Of a stretch of DNA of 13,530 bases, positions 1-7,006 are shown one piece after another. This DNA comes from an uncultured Bacteroidales bacterium (GTDB lineage Bacteria; Bacteroidota; Bacteroidia; Bacteroidales; P3). Each line of letters begins with the position of its first letter. Position 1 is the first letter of the stretch. The stretch spans positions 1 to 13,530 of the forward strand of contig CALCUN010000133.1 of NCBI GenBank assembly GCA_937906975.1, read 5' to 3'. The notes below the pieces were generated by a model. The model ran no database searches, was not told the DNA's origin, and saw only the letters and a program-made list of their open reading frames with translations. The position numbers were made by a program, and so were the translations under genes.

Positions 1-54
1 GTAACACAACTGATTTTGGTTCAGTCATTCAAAGTTCGAATCTTTGCGGGATAA
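1..54 (+). tRNA. tRNA-Gln (UUG), 5' part missing
   Basis: This is the 3' part of a tRNA cut by the window edge. The D-stem 3' strand ACAC (4-7) is followed by the anticodon stem ACTGA (9-13) / TCAGT (21-25), which closes a 7-base loop TTTTGGT. The anticodon at 16-18 is TTG, so it reads glutamine CAA. A 4-base variable region follows. The T arm is CAAAG / CTTTG (30-34 / 42-46) with loop TTCGAAT. The acceptor 3' strand CGGGATA (47-53) and discriminator A54 come last. CCA is not fully encoded; the next bases are CAAAA. The 5' acceptor strand, expected to be TATCCCG, lies outside the window, so acceptor pairing cannot be checked. Confidence 0.93.
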
Positions 55-55
55 C

Positions 56-91
56 AAAAAAGGAAAGCATTTAATTTGCTTTCCTTTTTTT
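56..91. terminator. Symmetrical intrinsic terminator between tRNA-Gln and the convergent surface-protein gene
   Basis: The stem GGAAAGCA (62-69) pairs perfectly with TGCTTTCC (77-84) around a 7-base loop. It is flanked by A-tracts on the left and a T-tract on the right, so a U-tract follows the hairpin in either transcript. It sits right after the tRNA on the plus strand and 20 bases beyond the stop of the minus-strand gene ending at 111. It probably serves both. Confidence 0.85.
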
Positions 92-110
92 GTTTTAAGA
101 AGTTTCCTTT

Positions 111-2531
111 CTATTCAATCACAATCTTAGTAGTTTGAGAAGTTTTTCTATTGAATGCCTTTACCATATAAACACCTGAGGCAACTCCCTCTAAGGTAAA
201 ATTCATTTGACTTGTTTGGAAAACTTCTTCTCCTAAAAGATTAAACACCTTAACAAACAAATCTTCTTCTATGCTTTCAATATTTACAAGGCGATTATTG
301 TTAGAAATAACGATTTGATGATTATTCATTTCTTCAAGACGATAAACCTTTTTCAATAATAGTTGAAATCTATCTTCGTTCTCGCCTTCAAAAATCTTAG
401 TTGTGTAAACCTCGCCACTATTCATTACAAAAGAAGAATCTCCATCGATTAAAATAAGAGAATATCCATCAGAAATTTTACTAACTGAGAAAGAAACCTC
501 TTTTTCTTGGAAACTTCTAACATTCATTTGCGCATAATAAGGAAGTAAATCCACTTCTTCTTTTACAAGATTAATGCCATCGGTTACCAAATAAGGCTCT
601 GAAATTTCAAAAGGAGAGAACATCTTATCTGCATCAAAGATATCATAACCATTTTTCGCCTTAGGATTATGAGAAAGATGTAAATCAATCACCCTTTCAC
701 CATCTTGCATAGAAAGAGTAATCAAATCATTTGTTTTTTCACTCTTTGCAGAAGAGGAATATAAATATTGCTTTTTGAAAATAGCAGATTGAGAACCACT
801 ATTTGTGAAATTAAGGAAGAATCCCTCTGTTATATCAATTGCACCACTTTGAGAAGGAATCCAATTTGCACCATTGAATCTGTAAACTACACCACCTTGA
901 ACGCCCACTTGTTCAGCGAGAAAATCCTCAATATCAATTCTAAAAGTATAAGGGTTTGCGAGTGCCATCCAATTACCTCCCTCAGGATTAGTTGTAAGAT
1001 TTTTGCTAACAATCACATCATTGTTGTTCAAAGAATAAGTAGGCAAAGCGTTAAAATCATAATCTAAACTACCATCTCCATAAGAGGTAAACACAGTTGG
1101 CTCATTTGCAAAAGACCATGCGAAAAAGCCTTCACCACCACCAATAGTATCTTCTACACTAGCCCAATCCTCGCTCCAATCTCCAGAAGAATAATCAAAT
1201 AAAGAAATAGAAATATCTCTTGTTCCAGGTATTATAACATTAAGAGCATAATCCGATAAAGGAGCTGCGATAAACGACCAAGAATTATTGCTTAAAACAT
1301 TAGTTTCTATTTCAAAAAATCCAGAAAGTGAATCTTGCGTTTGATTAACTAACTCACCAGGATAAGCAATTCTTAAAACACCCTCATTAATCAAACCCGT
1401 AGTGTCATTAACCACGAATCTAGTATTTAAAGTCTTAGACTCACCCTCATTAATCATATAATTAGTCTTTCCCCATGAAGTAGCCGTATGCCAAGATGAA
1501 TAATCGCTACCAAAAGGCACGTTAAGAATTTTATTATCAGAAGGACCGCTATGATTACTACCATGATAAAAAGCATGATAAGTAATAGGCACAGCCTCCT
1601 CTCTTAGAGAAGTAATAGAGGAAAGCGAAGAGCAATTCCAAAATGTGTACTTACCAATAACACTAACGCTACTAGGAATAGTGATATGTGTTAAACTAAT
1701 ACAATTCTCAAACACTCCCCATGCTTCATCTATCTCTCCAAGAATTATTATCGTATTTGGAATACTCACGCTAGTTAAATTAATACAATTTTCAAAAGTT
1801 TCACTTTCAATAACATTCACTCCATAAGGAATATCAAAAGAAGTTAAACTTGAACAATTACGAAAAGACCCTTTCTCAATATAATCAATAGTATTAGGTA
1901 AAGTAATAGAAGTTAAAAGTGTACAATCTTTAAAGGCATATTCGTCAATAGAAGTAACAGTAAAGTTATTATTATTAGCAAATATATGACTAGGAATAGA
2001 AACTGCGCCAGTCCTATCATCTTGACAAATCCATACACAACATTTAAAAGAACGATAAACCTCTCCTCTATAATGAAAAGTAGCAAATCCAGGGTCAATA
2101 AATTCATATTCGCCAATAGTCAAAGATTCATTACAAGTAGAATAAGTAATACCATCAAACACTAACCTGGTCTGACAAAAAACATCAGAACTTATATTAG
2201 CATTCTCAGGAAGCCATACCTCGCTCAAAGAAGGACAATTAGAAAAAGCCTTATTTCCGATAAACTCAATAGTATTTGGTATATCCACATAAGTTAATGA
2301 AGGAATATTTTTAAAAGCATTTTCATAAATAGCAGTTACTGTGTAGTCCACACCATTATGATGCACAACCTCTGGAATATTAACAGAAACCGCATAATTA
2401 GAACAATCAAAAACTGCTACAGTAGAAGCTCCTGTAATAGTAAAATGCACATTATCTATAACGAAATTTGATTGAGCAAGTCCAAGATAAGAAAAAAAGA
2501 CTAAAAAAAGGTTAAATAATAATTTTTTCAT
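111..2531 (-). CDS. BspA-like leucine-rich-repeat surface protein with T9SS C-terminal sorting domain
   Basis: This 806-residue protein is probably exported by Sec and then delivered to the cell surface by the type IX secretion system. Residues 1-20 are a signal peptide (KK, hydrophobic core, end LAQ). Residues ~45-110 and ~175-320 carry BspA/LRR_5-type repeats of about 22-23 residues, in the pattern NCxSLTSIxIPNTIxxIGxxxF. The segment between them (~120-170) is Cys-rich and reads as a degenerate or inserted section. Residues ~415-730 are a module shared with the cargo protein encoded at 7007-8719. The last ~60 residues form a type A sorting domain, with VFNLLGEEV, then SGVYMVKAF and the terminal KIVIE. 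BspA-like proteins are known as adhesins or binding proteins, but the ligand cannot be read from sequence. A clear promoter lies just upstream (2557-2587). The gene is transcribed alone and ends at the shared terminator at 56-91. Confidence 0.9.
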   Translation of the reverse strand: MKKLLFNLFLVFFSYLGLAQSNFVIDNVHFTITGASTVAVFDCSNYAVSVNIPEVVHHNGVDYTVTAIYENAFKNIPSLTYVDIPNTIEFIGNKAFSNCPSLSEVWLPENANISSDVFCQTRLVFDGITYSTCNESLTIGEYEFIDPGFATFHYRGEVYRSFKCCVWICQDDRTGAVSIPSHIFANNNNFTVTSIDEYAFKDCTLLTSITLPNTIDYIEKGSFRNCSSLTSFDIPYGVNVIESETFENCINLTSVSIPNTIIILGEIDEAWGVFENCISLTHITIPSSVSVIGKYTFWNCSSLSSITSLREEAVPITYHAFYHGSNHSGPSDNKILNVPFGSDYSSWHTATSWGKTNYMINEGESKTLNTRFVVNDTTGLINEGVLRIAYPGELVNQTQDSLSGFFEIETNVLSNNSWSFIAAPLSDYALNVIIPGTRDISISLFDYSSGDWSEDWASVEDTIGGGEGFFAWSFANEPTVFTSYGDGSLDYDFNALPTYSLNNNDVIVSKNLTTNPEGGNWMALANPYTFRIDIEDFLAEQVGVQGGVVYRFNGANWIPSQSGAIDITEGFFLNFTNSGSQSAIFKKQYLYSSSAKSEKTNDLITLSMQDGERVIDLHLSHNPKAKNGYDIFDADKMFSPFEISEPYLVTDGINLVKEEVDLLPYYAQMNVRSFQEKEVSFSVSKISDGYSLILIDGDSSFVMNSGEVYTTKIFEGENEDRFQLLLKKVYRLEEMNNHQIVISNNNRLVNIESIEEDLFVKVFNLLGEEVFQTSQMNFTLEGVASGVYMVKAFNRKTSQTTKIVIE

Positions 2532-2556
2532 AAGCTATACTATTATTTTTATGATG

Positions 2557-2587
2557 CAAAAATAATATATTCTCAAAAAAAAGCAAA
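2557..2587 (-). promoter_or_regulatory. Bacteroidota-type promoter of the LRR surface-protein gene
   Basis: Read on the minus strand, a -33 box TTTG (2587-2584), 19 bases, and a -7 box TATTTTTG (2564-2557) fit the TTTG-N19-21-TAnnTTTG consensus exactly. The -7 box ends 25 bases before the ATG. Two A-tracts of 8 and 9 bases spaced 10 bp apart (2575-2582 and 2585-2593) overlap the -33 region. Confidence 0.8.
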
Positions 2588-2592
2588 AAAAA

Positions 2593-2618
2593 AGTAGTTT
2601 TTGTTAAAAAAAACTACT
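2593..2618 (-). terminator. Intrinsic terminator downstream of the ATPase gene
   Basis: Read on the minus strand, AGTAGTTTTT pairs with AAAAACTACT around a short T/A loop and is followed by nine T residues. It lies about 20 bases beyond the ATPase stop. The hairpin includes the TAG that would be the phoH stop codon in the duplicated phoH tail (2614-2637). It may therefore be the ancestral phoH terminator. Its U-tract runs into the -33 box of the next gene. Confidence 0.8.
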
Positions 2619-2637
2619 CTAAGGCTTGATTATCTTA
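2614..2637. repeat. Left copy of a ~24-bp direct repeat derived from the phoH 3' end
   Basis: The plus-strand text is CTACTCTAAGGCTT, then G, then ATTATCTT and A. The copy at 4132-4155 has the same 14-mer, then CA, then ATTATCTT. At 4132 this is the coding end of phoH (IIEALE and the TAG stop, read on the minus strand). Here it is non-coding, immediately after the stop of the ATPase gene. The two copies differ by one substitution and one indel. Confidence 0.75.
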
Positions 2638-3996
2638 TTAATCTAAAAATTGTTCTACCACATTTGATACGTTTTCCAAAAACATCACATAGTAAATAGG
2701 GTAGTAGGTAATACCTTTTTTTGTATAGACTTTTTGTTCGTTTGAAAATACGTATGCTCTTTTAATATTGTATTCTTCATTTGCTAAAAACTTATCTAAT
2801 GCACTATGAATTGTGTAGTCTTTTCCTGATTTCACTTCAATAGGTATGTTGGATAAATTGTCGGCATCGTCAATCAAATAATCAACCTCGCCATTCTTTT
2901 TGTTGTCATAATAATATAAGTTAAAGCCATGTGCTTTTAATTCTTGTGCAACTACGGTTTCGTATATTGAACCAAGATTTATACTTTTTATATCAGACAT
3001 TACTGCTTTTATATTATTGCGATAGAATATGTTTGATAGTATTCCTACGTCGTTCATGTAGAGTTTTAATAGGTTTTTACCACTATTTTCTATCAAAGGA
3101 TAACTTGGCTTGCTTATAGCTTTAACCTCTAAGGCTACACCTGCTGAAATGAGATAGTCAAACTCGTTTAAATAATCGCTACTTCGTTTCCATTCTTTGT
3201 TTTCTATGTCTTTGATAACTAATCTCTTTTTCTTGTTTTCAAGATTTGAAGGAATCATATCAAAGATACGTCTTATTTTTAATTTTTTGTTGTATTCCTC
3301 CTCGTATTTTGAAGCATCAATGCCATATAAGTCGTGAATTTCTTTTTGAATAGAACGAAATTCAACAATATTGTGTGTTTCAACAAATGTTTCAACAGCC
3401 TTAGGTAATCCTCCTACTAAGAGATATTTTTTAAAAAGGTCTAAAATTTTGTTGTGTAAAGATTCGGAGAGGGATTCTTGCTTATTGAAACACTCTCTCA
3501 TAGATTCAACGGCTAATTCGCCTACTCCGTTAGCGTAAAGAAACTCTTCAAAATCCATAGGATACATGTGCTGTATTTCTAAACTGCCAATAGGAATAGA
3601 TTGTGTGTTTTTTAATGTAACGCCAAGCAGAGAACCACTTGCAATGTATGTGAATTTGTTTTCTTTCATTAGAAATTTTGCAAGGGTTAAAAGATGTGGA
3701 TAAGCCTGTATTTCATCTATAAAGATAAGTGTGTTGGATTTTTCTTTCATCTTATCACCCGCAACAATACTTAGGGCAAAGTAAAAATCGTTTGTTGTTT
3801 TGGTCTCTGCAAATACCCTATCGCCTAATTTATCTTCTTCCATATTTATTTCAATATAGTTAGAAAATAATTTTTCTCCAACCCAACGAATGATATATGA
3901 CTTGCCTATTTGTCTTGCACCGTCAATCAATAACATTCTGTTTGAATTGGATAAAAGATGTTGCTCAATCCTTTTAGTAATCTTCCTATATAACAT
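2638..3996 (-). CDS. AAA ATPase with DUF4143-type C-terminus (ATP-binding protein)
   Basis: This 452-residue protein is of the AAA_14 + DUF4143 type common in Bacteroidota genomes. Walker A is GARQIGKS (residues 26-33) and Walker B is LIFIDE (90-95). A sensor-like IASGS follows at 118-122 and the YLLVGGLP motif typical of this family at 191-198. The C-terminal part (~240-450) ends with GEVDYLI (369-375) and IPIEVKSGK (384-392). The spacing of the acidic residues and the E-x-K resembles a PD-(D/E)xK nuclease fold, and active-site identity is inferred only. No substrate is known for this family. The start follows a TAnnTTTG box at 4019-4026. The gene is monocistronic, has its own terminator, and lies between two copies of the phoH 3' end, which suggests a late arrival at this locus. 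Confidence 0.9.
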   Translation of the reverse strand: MLYRKITKRIEQHLLSNSNRMLLIDGARQIGKSYIIRWVGEKLFSNYIEINMEEDKLGDRVFAETKTTNDFYFALSIVAGDKMKEKSNTLIFIDEIQAYPHLLTLAKFLMKENKFTYIASGSLLGVTLKNTQSIPIGSLEIQHMYPMDFEEFLYANGVGELAVESMRECFNKQESLSESLHNKILDLFKKYLLVGGLPKAVETFVETHNIVEFRSIQKEIHDLYGIDASKYEEEYNKKLKIRRIFDMIPSNLENKKKRLVIKDIENKEWKRSSDYLNEFDYLISAGVALEVKAISKPSYPLIENSGKNLLKLYMNDVGILSNIFYRNNIKAVMSDIKSINLGSIYETVVAQELKAHGFNLYYYDNKKNGEVDYLIDDADNLSNIPIEVKSGKDYTIHSALDKFLANEEYNIKRAYVFSNEQKVYTKKGITYYPIYYVMFLENVSNVVEQFLD

Positions 3997-4018
3997 AATA
4001 TTTGCCCTTTTTGTAGTG

Positions 4019-4026
4019 CAAAAATA
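4019..4026 (-). promoter_or_regulatory. Putative -7 box for the ATPase gene
   Basis: The minus-strand text is TATTTTTG, an exact TAnnTTTG match 22 bases upstream of the ATG. No clean TTTG is found 19-21 bases further upstream, so the -33 box is weak or absent. The expected -33 location falls in the first unit of the 33-bp repeat array. Confidence 0.5.
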
Positions 4027-4040
4027 ATGCTTTTTTTAAG

Positions 4041-4121
4041 AAAAACTGCGTTTTCTTGTAAAAAATACTCTTAAAAAGGTGCGTTTTCCTATAAAATTAA
4101 GTGATAAAAAACTGCGTTTTC
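4041..4121. repeat. Three-unit degenerate tandem repeat with exact 33-bp period
   Basis: The core TGCGTTTTC starts at 4047, 4080 and 4113, exactly 33 bp apart each time, preceded by A-runs in each unit. Units 1 and 3 share AAAAACTGCGTTTTC, which is itself a small inverted repeat (AAAAC-TGC-GTTTT). The rest of each unit has diverged. Unit 1 also carries TACTCTTAA after the core, and the third core is followed by TACTCTAAGG from the phoH end. The array fills the space between the ATPase promoter and the phoH stop. Confidence 0.65.
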
Positions 4122-4131
4122 CGATTTTTTT

Positions 4132-4155
4132 CTACTCTAAGGCTTCAATTATCTT
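4132..4155. repeat. Right copy of the ~24-bp direct repeat (3' end of phoH)
   Basis: This contains the last codons and TAG stop of phoH on the minus strand. It matches 2614-2637 with one substitution and one indel. The copies are 1,518 bp apart and in the same orientation. Confidence 0.75.
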
Positions 4156-5052
4156 GCTTACGAGTTTGTGTCTTACTATGTCGCAGGCTTGGAGTTCGAT
4201 TACTGAAATGCCTTTTATGTGTTTTATTTTTTCAATCGTTGGTAAAAGTCCTGAAAGTTGGTTTTTTGGAAGGTCAATCTGTGTTACGTCTCCTGTGATT
4301 ATGAATTTGGAGTTGCGTCCCATACGTGTAAGAAACATTTTCAACTGTTCCATAGATGTGTTTTGTGCTTCGTCAAGTATTACGAAAGCATTGTCAAGGG
4401 TTCTTCCACGCATAAAGGCTAAAGGTGCTATTTCTATGACGCCTTGTTGTATAAGGGATTCTAATTTCTGTTGAGAAAGCATATCTCTCAAAGCATCGTA
4501 AAGTGGTTGTAAGTAAGGGTCAAGTTTTTCTTTTAAATCCCCTGGAAGAAATCCAAGGTTTTCTCCTGCTTCTACGGCAGGGCGTGTAAGGATTATGCGT
4601 CTTACTAATTTTGCTTTAAGAGCTCTAACAGCAAGTGCCACAGCGGTGTAGGTTTTTCCACTACCTGCAGGGCCAATAGCGAAAAGCATATCGTTTTCTT
4701 CGCTTTCTTTTACCATTTTTGCTTGGTTTTCGCCTCTTGCTCTCACTCTTAGTCCGTTGTCTCCATAGACTAATACTTCTTCTTCTTTGTTTTTGAAATA
4801 TTCGTTTTGTTGTAGAACAGACATTATTATCTTTTCATTCATGTAGCCTTGTGTTTCAAAGGCTATTGTTAGGTTATCAAAAAAGGTTTTAAAGTCATTT
4901 AAGTCTTTTTCTTCTCCGCTTACAATTAGTTTATCGAAACGTTCTGTTAGGCTAAGGTGTGGAAAGATGGTTTCTAAAAAACGAAAATATCTATTGTTAA
5001 TTCCCCAAAATTCTCTTAAATCTATGTTTTCTAAGTTAAAGCTAAGTTCCAT
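4132..5052 (-). CDS. phoH: PhoH family ATPase
   Basis: This 306-residue cytosolic P-loop ATPase is of the PhoH/YbeZ family, generally linked to RNA metabolism and ribosome maturation beside YbeY. Walker A is GPAGSGKT (127-134) and Walker B is FVILDEAQN (223-231). The sensor ITGD is at 252-255. The family block ILTRPAVEAGENLGFLPGD lies at 154-172, and DIVRH near the C-terminus. The length fits the short PhoH type. The ATG directly follows the TAA of the PorE-like gene with no spacer, so the two are co-transcribed and probably translationally coupled. No obvious terminator follows the TAG; the transcript runs into the 33-bp repeat array and perhaps through the ATPase gene. The best hairpin matching its end lies beyond the ATPase gene at 2593-2618. 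Confidence 0.95.
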   Translation of the reverse strand: MELSFNLENIDLREFWGINNRYFRFLETIFPHLSLTERFDKLIVSGEEKDLNDFKTFFDNLTIAFETQGYMNEKIIMSVLQQNEYFKNKEEEVLVYGDNGLRVRARGENQAKMVKESEENDMLFAIGPAGSGKTYTAVALAVRALKAKLVRRIILTRPAVEAGENLGFLPGDLKEKLDPYLQPLYDALRDMLSQQKLESLIQQGVIEIAPLAFMRGRTLDNAFVILDEAQNTSMEQLKMFLTRMGRNSKFIITGDVTQIDLPKNQLSGLLPTIEKIKHIKGISVIELQACDIVRHKLVSKIIEALE

Positions 5053-6876
5053 TTATTCAATGATTTTTATTTCAGTTCTGCGATTCATTGCCTTACCTTC
5101 TTCGGTGTTGTTGTCTGCAATAGGTTTAGAGAATCCATAACCCTTTGCTTGAAGGCGTGAAGGCTCTATTCCTTTTTCTGTAAGGTAAGCAACGATTGCT
5201 TCGGCTCTTTGTTGTGAAAGTATTATGTTATGCTCTGCTTTGCCGGTGTTGTCGGTGTGTCCTTCCACAAGGAGTTTCAATGAAGGATTGTTTTGCATAA
5301 GTTCAATAAGTGTGTTTAATTCTGCTTGAGAGGTTGGTAGTAATTCATGAGAATTGCTTGCAAAGAAAATATTGTTAAGAACTATGCTTTCTCCCTTTTT
5401 GATTGGCGTAAGAAGGATTTGTTTTTCTTGATTTTCTTGCTTGGTTGAAAAATTTTCAGAATAAAAAAGATAGTTATCACACGCTATTGAAAAGGCGTAT
5501 TCTTCACCTTCAGCAAGGCAGATAAGAAATTCTCCACTTTCTTTGTCGGAAAAACTCTCGTGTGCAAGTCTTGCATTTTTAAGATTCTTGATTTGCAGTT
5601 TTGCTTTCAAAGGTTGCTTAGTTTCCTTATCAAGAATAACTCCCTTGATATAAGAAGCTGCAATAGGTCTTATTGATTGTGGCATAGTAAATTCGTAAAG
5701 GTCCAAATTAGATGAATAGATTGCATAATCCCCTTGTGCAGAAAGAGTAAGAGAGTTTTCATCTTTTGAGGTGTTTATTGGATAACCAAGGTTGATTGCT
5801 TGTTGGAATTTTCCGTTTTCTATCTTGGAATAAAACAAGTCAAAGCCTCCCATTCCTATATGCTCATCGCTCGCAAAGTAAATCACACTATTGGATTGGT
5901 GAACAAAAGGCGACATTTCGTTTCCTGGAGTATTGATGCTTTTTCCGCAGTTTCTTGCCTTTGTCCATTGACCATTGTCTTGCAGATAAGAGTAATAAAT
6001 ATCCGATTTGCCAACTCCATCTTTGCGATTAGAAACAAAAAACAAAGTTCTGCCATCTGAGGCTATGCAGGGTTGAGAATCCCAAGCGGTGGAATTGATG
6101 TTTGCTCCTAAGTTTTTAGGTTCTTGCCACTGACCTCCAACTTTTTCACTTACATATATATCACAACTTCCTAATCCATCTTCTGCTCCACAGCGAGTAA
6201 AGTAAATAAATCGTCCATCAGGAGAAAGACTGCCTGCTCCTTCATTATACTGAGAGTTAAGAAGGCTTGGAAGTTTCTCTGCCATAGACCACTTTCCGTT
6301 TTCGTTGTAAGAAATAAAGAAGTCTTCGGCTTTATCTCTCCTTGTAAAGAGTAGTTCCGAAATATCGGCAGTAAGGCAAGGTAAGTACTCATCTTTTGTA
6401 GTATTTATCGCACTTCCCATATTCTTTGGCGAGAAAGCAATAGGATTTTTCTTTTGATGGGAGCGAAATTCTGCCAAATCATTCAATTTTGTAACCTGCT
6501 CTTGATAACGCTTGCAAGGAATTGTGCGAGTAAACAAAAAGACACTATCAAATTTTTCTTGATAAAGATATATATTTGCAAGATCTATGTAGAGTTTGCA
6601 GTCAAATGCCTTATCTTTTCTCCAAACAATTAAAAGTTCTTGTTTTGCAGCTTCTATATTTTCTTGAGCTACATAGATTTCCGAAAGAGCTAAATAAGTA
6701 GGAAGAAAGTCTGGATATTTTTCTCTTATAGATAACAACTCTTCTTGCGCCTCTGCTACTTGATTTGTGCGAAGCAATTGAACAGCTTGTTCAAAACGTT
6801 TTTCTGCCTTTGATTGTGCAAAAGAAAATAGGCTGAAACTCAATAAGAAAACAAAGATATAAAATGCTTTTTTCAT
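5053..6876 (-). CDS. PorE-like OmpA-family protein (TPR, PD40 propeller, CRD, OmpA-C)
   Basis: This 607-residue exported protein is probably periplasmic and tied to the outer membrane or peptidoglycan. Domains in order: signal peptide (1-21, ending SFAQ, no lipobox Cys); tetratricopeptide-type helices (~24-135); WD40-like PD40 propeller strands (~150-395), with repeated SPDGRFIYFTR- and DIYVSE-like blades; a carboxypeptidase-regulatory-like beta domain (~405-490, starting IKGVILDKETKQPLKAKL); and OmpA-C peptidoglycan-binding (~498-607), with GHTDNTG (539-545), R557 and NRRTEIKI at the end. This is the order described for PorE of the Porphyromonas T9SS, and two T9SS cargo genes flank it. The same architecture also occurs in paralogs not proven to act in T9SS, so the symbol is left blank. 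It is first in a two-gene unit with phoH. Confidence 0.88.
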   Translation of the reverse strand: MKKAFYIFVFLLSFSLFSFAQSKAEKRFEQAVQLLRTNQVAEAQEELLSIREKYPDFLPTYLALSEIYVAQENIEAAKQELLIVWRKDKAFDCKLYIDLANIYLYQEKFDSVFLFTRTIPCKRYQEQVTKLNDLAEFRSHQKKNPIAFSPKNMGSAINTTKDEYLPCLTADISELLFTRRDKAEDFFISYNENGKWSMAEKLPSLLNSQYNEGAGSLSPDGRFIYFTRCGAEDGLGSCDIYVSEKVGGQWQEPKNLGANINSTAWDSQPCIASDGRTLFFVSNRKDGVGKSDIYYSYLQDNGQWTKARNCGKSINTPGNEMSPFVHQSNSVIYFASDEHIGMGGFDLFYSKIENGKFQQAINLGYPINTSKDENSLTLSAQGDYAIYSSNLDLYEFTMPQSIRPIAASYIKGVILDKETKQPLKAKLQIKNLKNARLAHESFSDKESGEFLICLAEGEEYAFSIACDNYLFYSENFSTKQENQEKQILLTPIKKGESIVLNNIFFASNSHELLPTSQAELNTLIELMQNNPSLKLLVEGHTDNTGKAEHNIILSQQRAEAIVAYLTEKGIEPSRLQAKGYGFSKPIADNNTEEGKAMNRRTEIKIIE

Positions 6877-6888
6877 CTTTTTTTATTG

Positions 6889-6896
6889 CAAAGGTA
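6889..6896 (-). promoter_or_regulatory. Putative -7 box for the PorE-like/phoH unit
   Basis: The minus-strand text is TACCTTTG, a TAnnTTTG match 12 bases upstream of the ATG. No good TTTG is seen at -33, where the sequence is A/T-rich. It implies a very short leader. Confidence 0.5.
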
Positions 6897-6920
6897 AGAA
6901 AAAAAATAGAGAAATAAGAA

Positions 6921-6953
6921 AAAGGTGGTAGTTTCTCTTTAACTACCACCTTT
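6921..6953. terminator. Strong intrinsic terminator after the second T9SS cargo gene
   Basis: A perfect 13-bp stem, AAAGGTGGTAGTT (6921-6933) with AACTACCACCTTT (6941-6953), closes a 7-base loop. It is U-rich on both sides: TTTTTT on the plus strand and TTTTTCTTATTTC on the minus strand. It ends the minus-strand unit 8942-7007, 54 bases after its stop. Confidence 0.88.
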
Positions 6954-6955
6954 TT

Positions 6956-6992
6956 TCCTTTGATTTATTTTAAAAATCCTTTGATTTATTTT
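6956..6992. repeat. 16-bp direct repeat at 21-bp spacing
   Basis: TCCTTTGATTTATTTT occurs at 6956-6971 and again at 6977-6992. It lies in the 3' untranslated region between the stop at 7007 and the terminator. The function is unknown. The 21-bp spacing equals that of the array at 9091-9162. Confidence 0.7.
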
Positions 6993-7006
6993 TCTATCTC
7001 TTAGGA

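Noticed and set aside
111..2531. Diversity-generating or phase-variable locus in the LRR gene
   Set aside because: No reverse transcriptase, template repeat, invertible inverted repeats or long simple-sequence tract in the coding region is visible. The repeats are ordinary LRR units.
4041..4121. CRISPR-like array with 33-bp period
   Set aside because: Only a short core of about 9-15 bp is conserved in three units, the remaining ~18-24 bp is too short for spacers, and no cas gene is nearby.
4079..4474. Plus-strand open frame overlapping the phoH end
   Set aside because: It is antisense to conserved PhoH codons, with no start context or recognisable motif.
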